NCBI RefSeq assembly: GCF_000485595.1
Contig: NW_014577229.1
Location: 77,711-141,710, forward strand
Length of the DNA: 64,000 bases
DNA from: Priapulus caudatus
Taxonomy: Eukaryota > Priapulida > Priapulimorpha > Priapulimorphida > Priapulidae
Direction: 5' to 3'
Below the pieces are notes generated by a model. That model did no database searches, was not told where the DNA came from, and saw only the letters and a list, made by a program, of their open reading frames with translations. Positions 63,737-64,000 of the stretch are shown here, piece by piece; within the stretch, counting starts at the first letter, position 1; each line of letters opens with the position of its first letter. The position numbers and the translations under genes are program-made.

Positions 63737-63964
63737 CATGGGGCCCGTTGTCAGAAACAAAATTAGTCTTAACATTAGTCTTACATTAACATTTCTCCTA
63801 GACCGGTCGACAATCAATTGTGTTTCCGTTTTGTTATGAGCGAATCTGCCTCGATTTTTCATTCTTTTCGTAACTTCGCTGGCGTTTCTGTCAACGGTCT
63901 AAGAGAAAAACTCAATGTTGAGATAATGTTAAGACAATTTTGTTATCTGACAAACGGGCCCCTG
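63737..63964. mobile_element. Foldback MITE with GGGGCCCGTTGTCAGA termini
   Basis: Left end GGGGCCCGTTGTCAGAAACA, right end ...CTGACAAACGGGCCCC, with the interior TTAGTCTTAACATTAG paired to ATGTTAAGACAA and GTCGAC-centred symmetry. In copy A the matching right end is present but the left terminus is missing, so that copy is 5'-truncated. Confidence 0.75.
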
Positions 63965-64000
63965 ATTATTAAGCGGTTAGTCGCATAACACGCTTCCAAT

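Larger units (their letters stand above)
56880..64000. repeat. Large direct repeat, copy B (runs off the window end)
   Basis: Same order of landmarks as copy A, offset 8.55 kb at the start and about 8.09 kb at the end; thus copy B is shorter overall. It holds the intact small gene. The last bases match copy A to about 55912, so the true end lies outside the window. Confidence 0.92.

Overview
This window is nuclear DNA from an invertebrate animal. Genes are split into many short exons by GT-AG introns. Repeats include di-, tri- and tetranucleotide microsatellites, miniature inverted-repeat transposons, a PIF/Harbinger remnant and an interstitial TTAGGG array. The proteins are animal extracellular modules (CUB, LDLa, C-type lectin, discoidin, ApeC, ZP) joined to a G-protein-coupled receptor. 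An LDLa/LRR/7TM receptor of the GRL101 / type-C LGR kind together with ApeC and fucolectin modules suggests a lophotrochozoan (mollusc, annelid, brachiopod or similar). That assignment is inferred from family content only. Two 10-N assembly gaps are present (11867-11876 and 23647-23656).

Region 1 (1-34.8 kb): an ATTC satellite, then one very large plus-strand gene. I could assemble 35 coding exons (1482-34488) whose splice phases agree at every junction. They sum to 8,169 nt, a predicted protein of 2,722 residues. Domain order: signal peptide; CNTNAP-type fibrinogen-like module; CUB; CUB; first half of a fucolectin-type (FTP) domain; a complete ApeC (apextrin C-terminal) domain; second half of the FTP domain; F5/8C discoidin domain; CUB; CUB; C-type lectin; four LDLa; a second fibrinogen-like module; three LDLa; LRR N-cap and seven LRRs, one per exon; LGR-type 7TM; a cytoplasmic tail resembling a degenerate kinase C-lobe. 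It reads as a cell-surface receptor joining many recognition modules to GPCR signalling. Introns carry two tRNA-Gly(GCC) genes, a hAT-like MITE, a PIF/Harbinger remnant and several hairpins. A possible alternative last exon at 23816 would give a soluble ectodomain.

Region 2 (34.8-41.3 kb): intergenic DNA with a MITE-like element, a two-unit tandem duplication and a TTAA-flanked palindromic element just upstream of the next gene.

Region 3 (41.3-47.5 kb): a nine-exon plus-strand gene for a 697-residue ZP-domain protein. It has a signal peptide, a long low-complexity N-terminal region, a ZP module, a dibasic cleavage site and one C-terminal transmembrane helix. Intron 2 holds a terminal-inverted-repeat element with a TTAGGG array.

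Region 4 (48.3-64.0 kb): an approximately 7.5-kb unit present twice in direct orientation (about 48332-55912, and 56880 to beyond the window end). Each copy carries one small minus-strand gene for a secreted Tyr/Gly/Asn-rich protein, plus GT-rich, GA-rich and GAG-rich tracts. The gene is intact in the second copy (166 residues, three coding exons, TATA box). In the first copy it is broken at nearly every splice and reading-frame landmark. Small indels are spread evenly through coding and non-coding sequence, so assembly or consensus error, or uncollapsed haplotypes, is as likely as a true tandem duplication.
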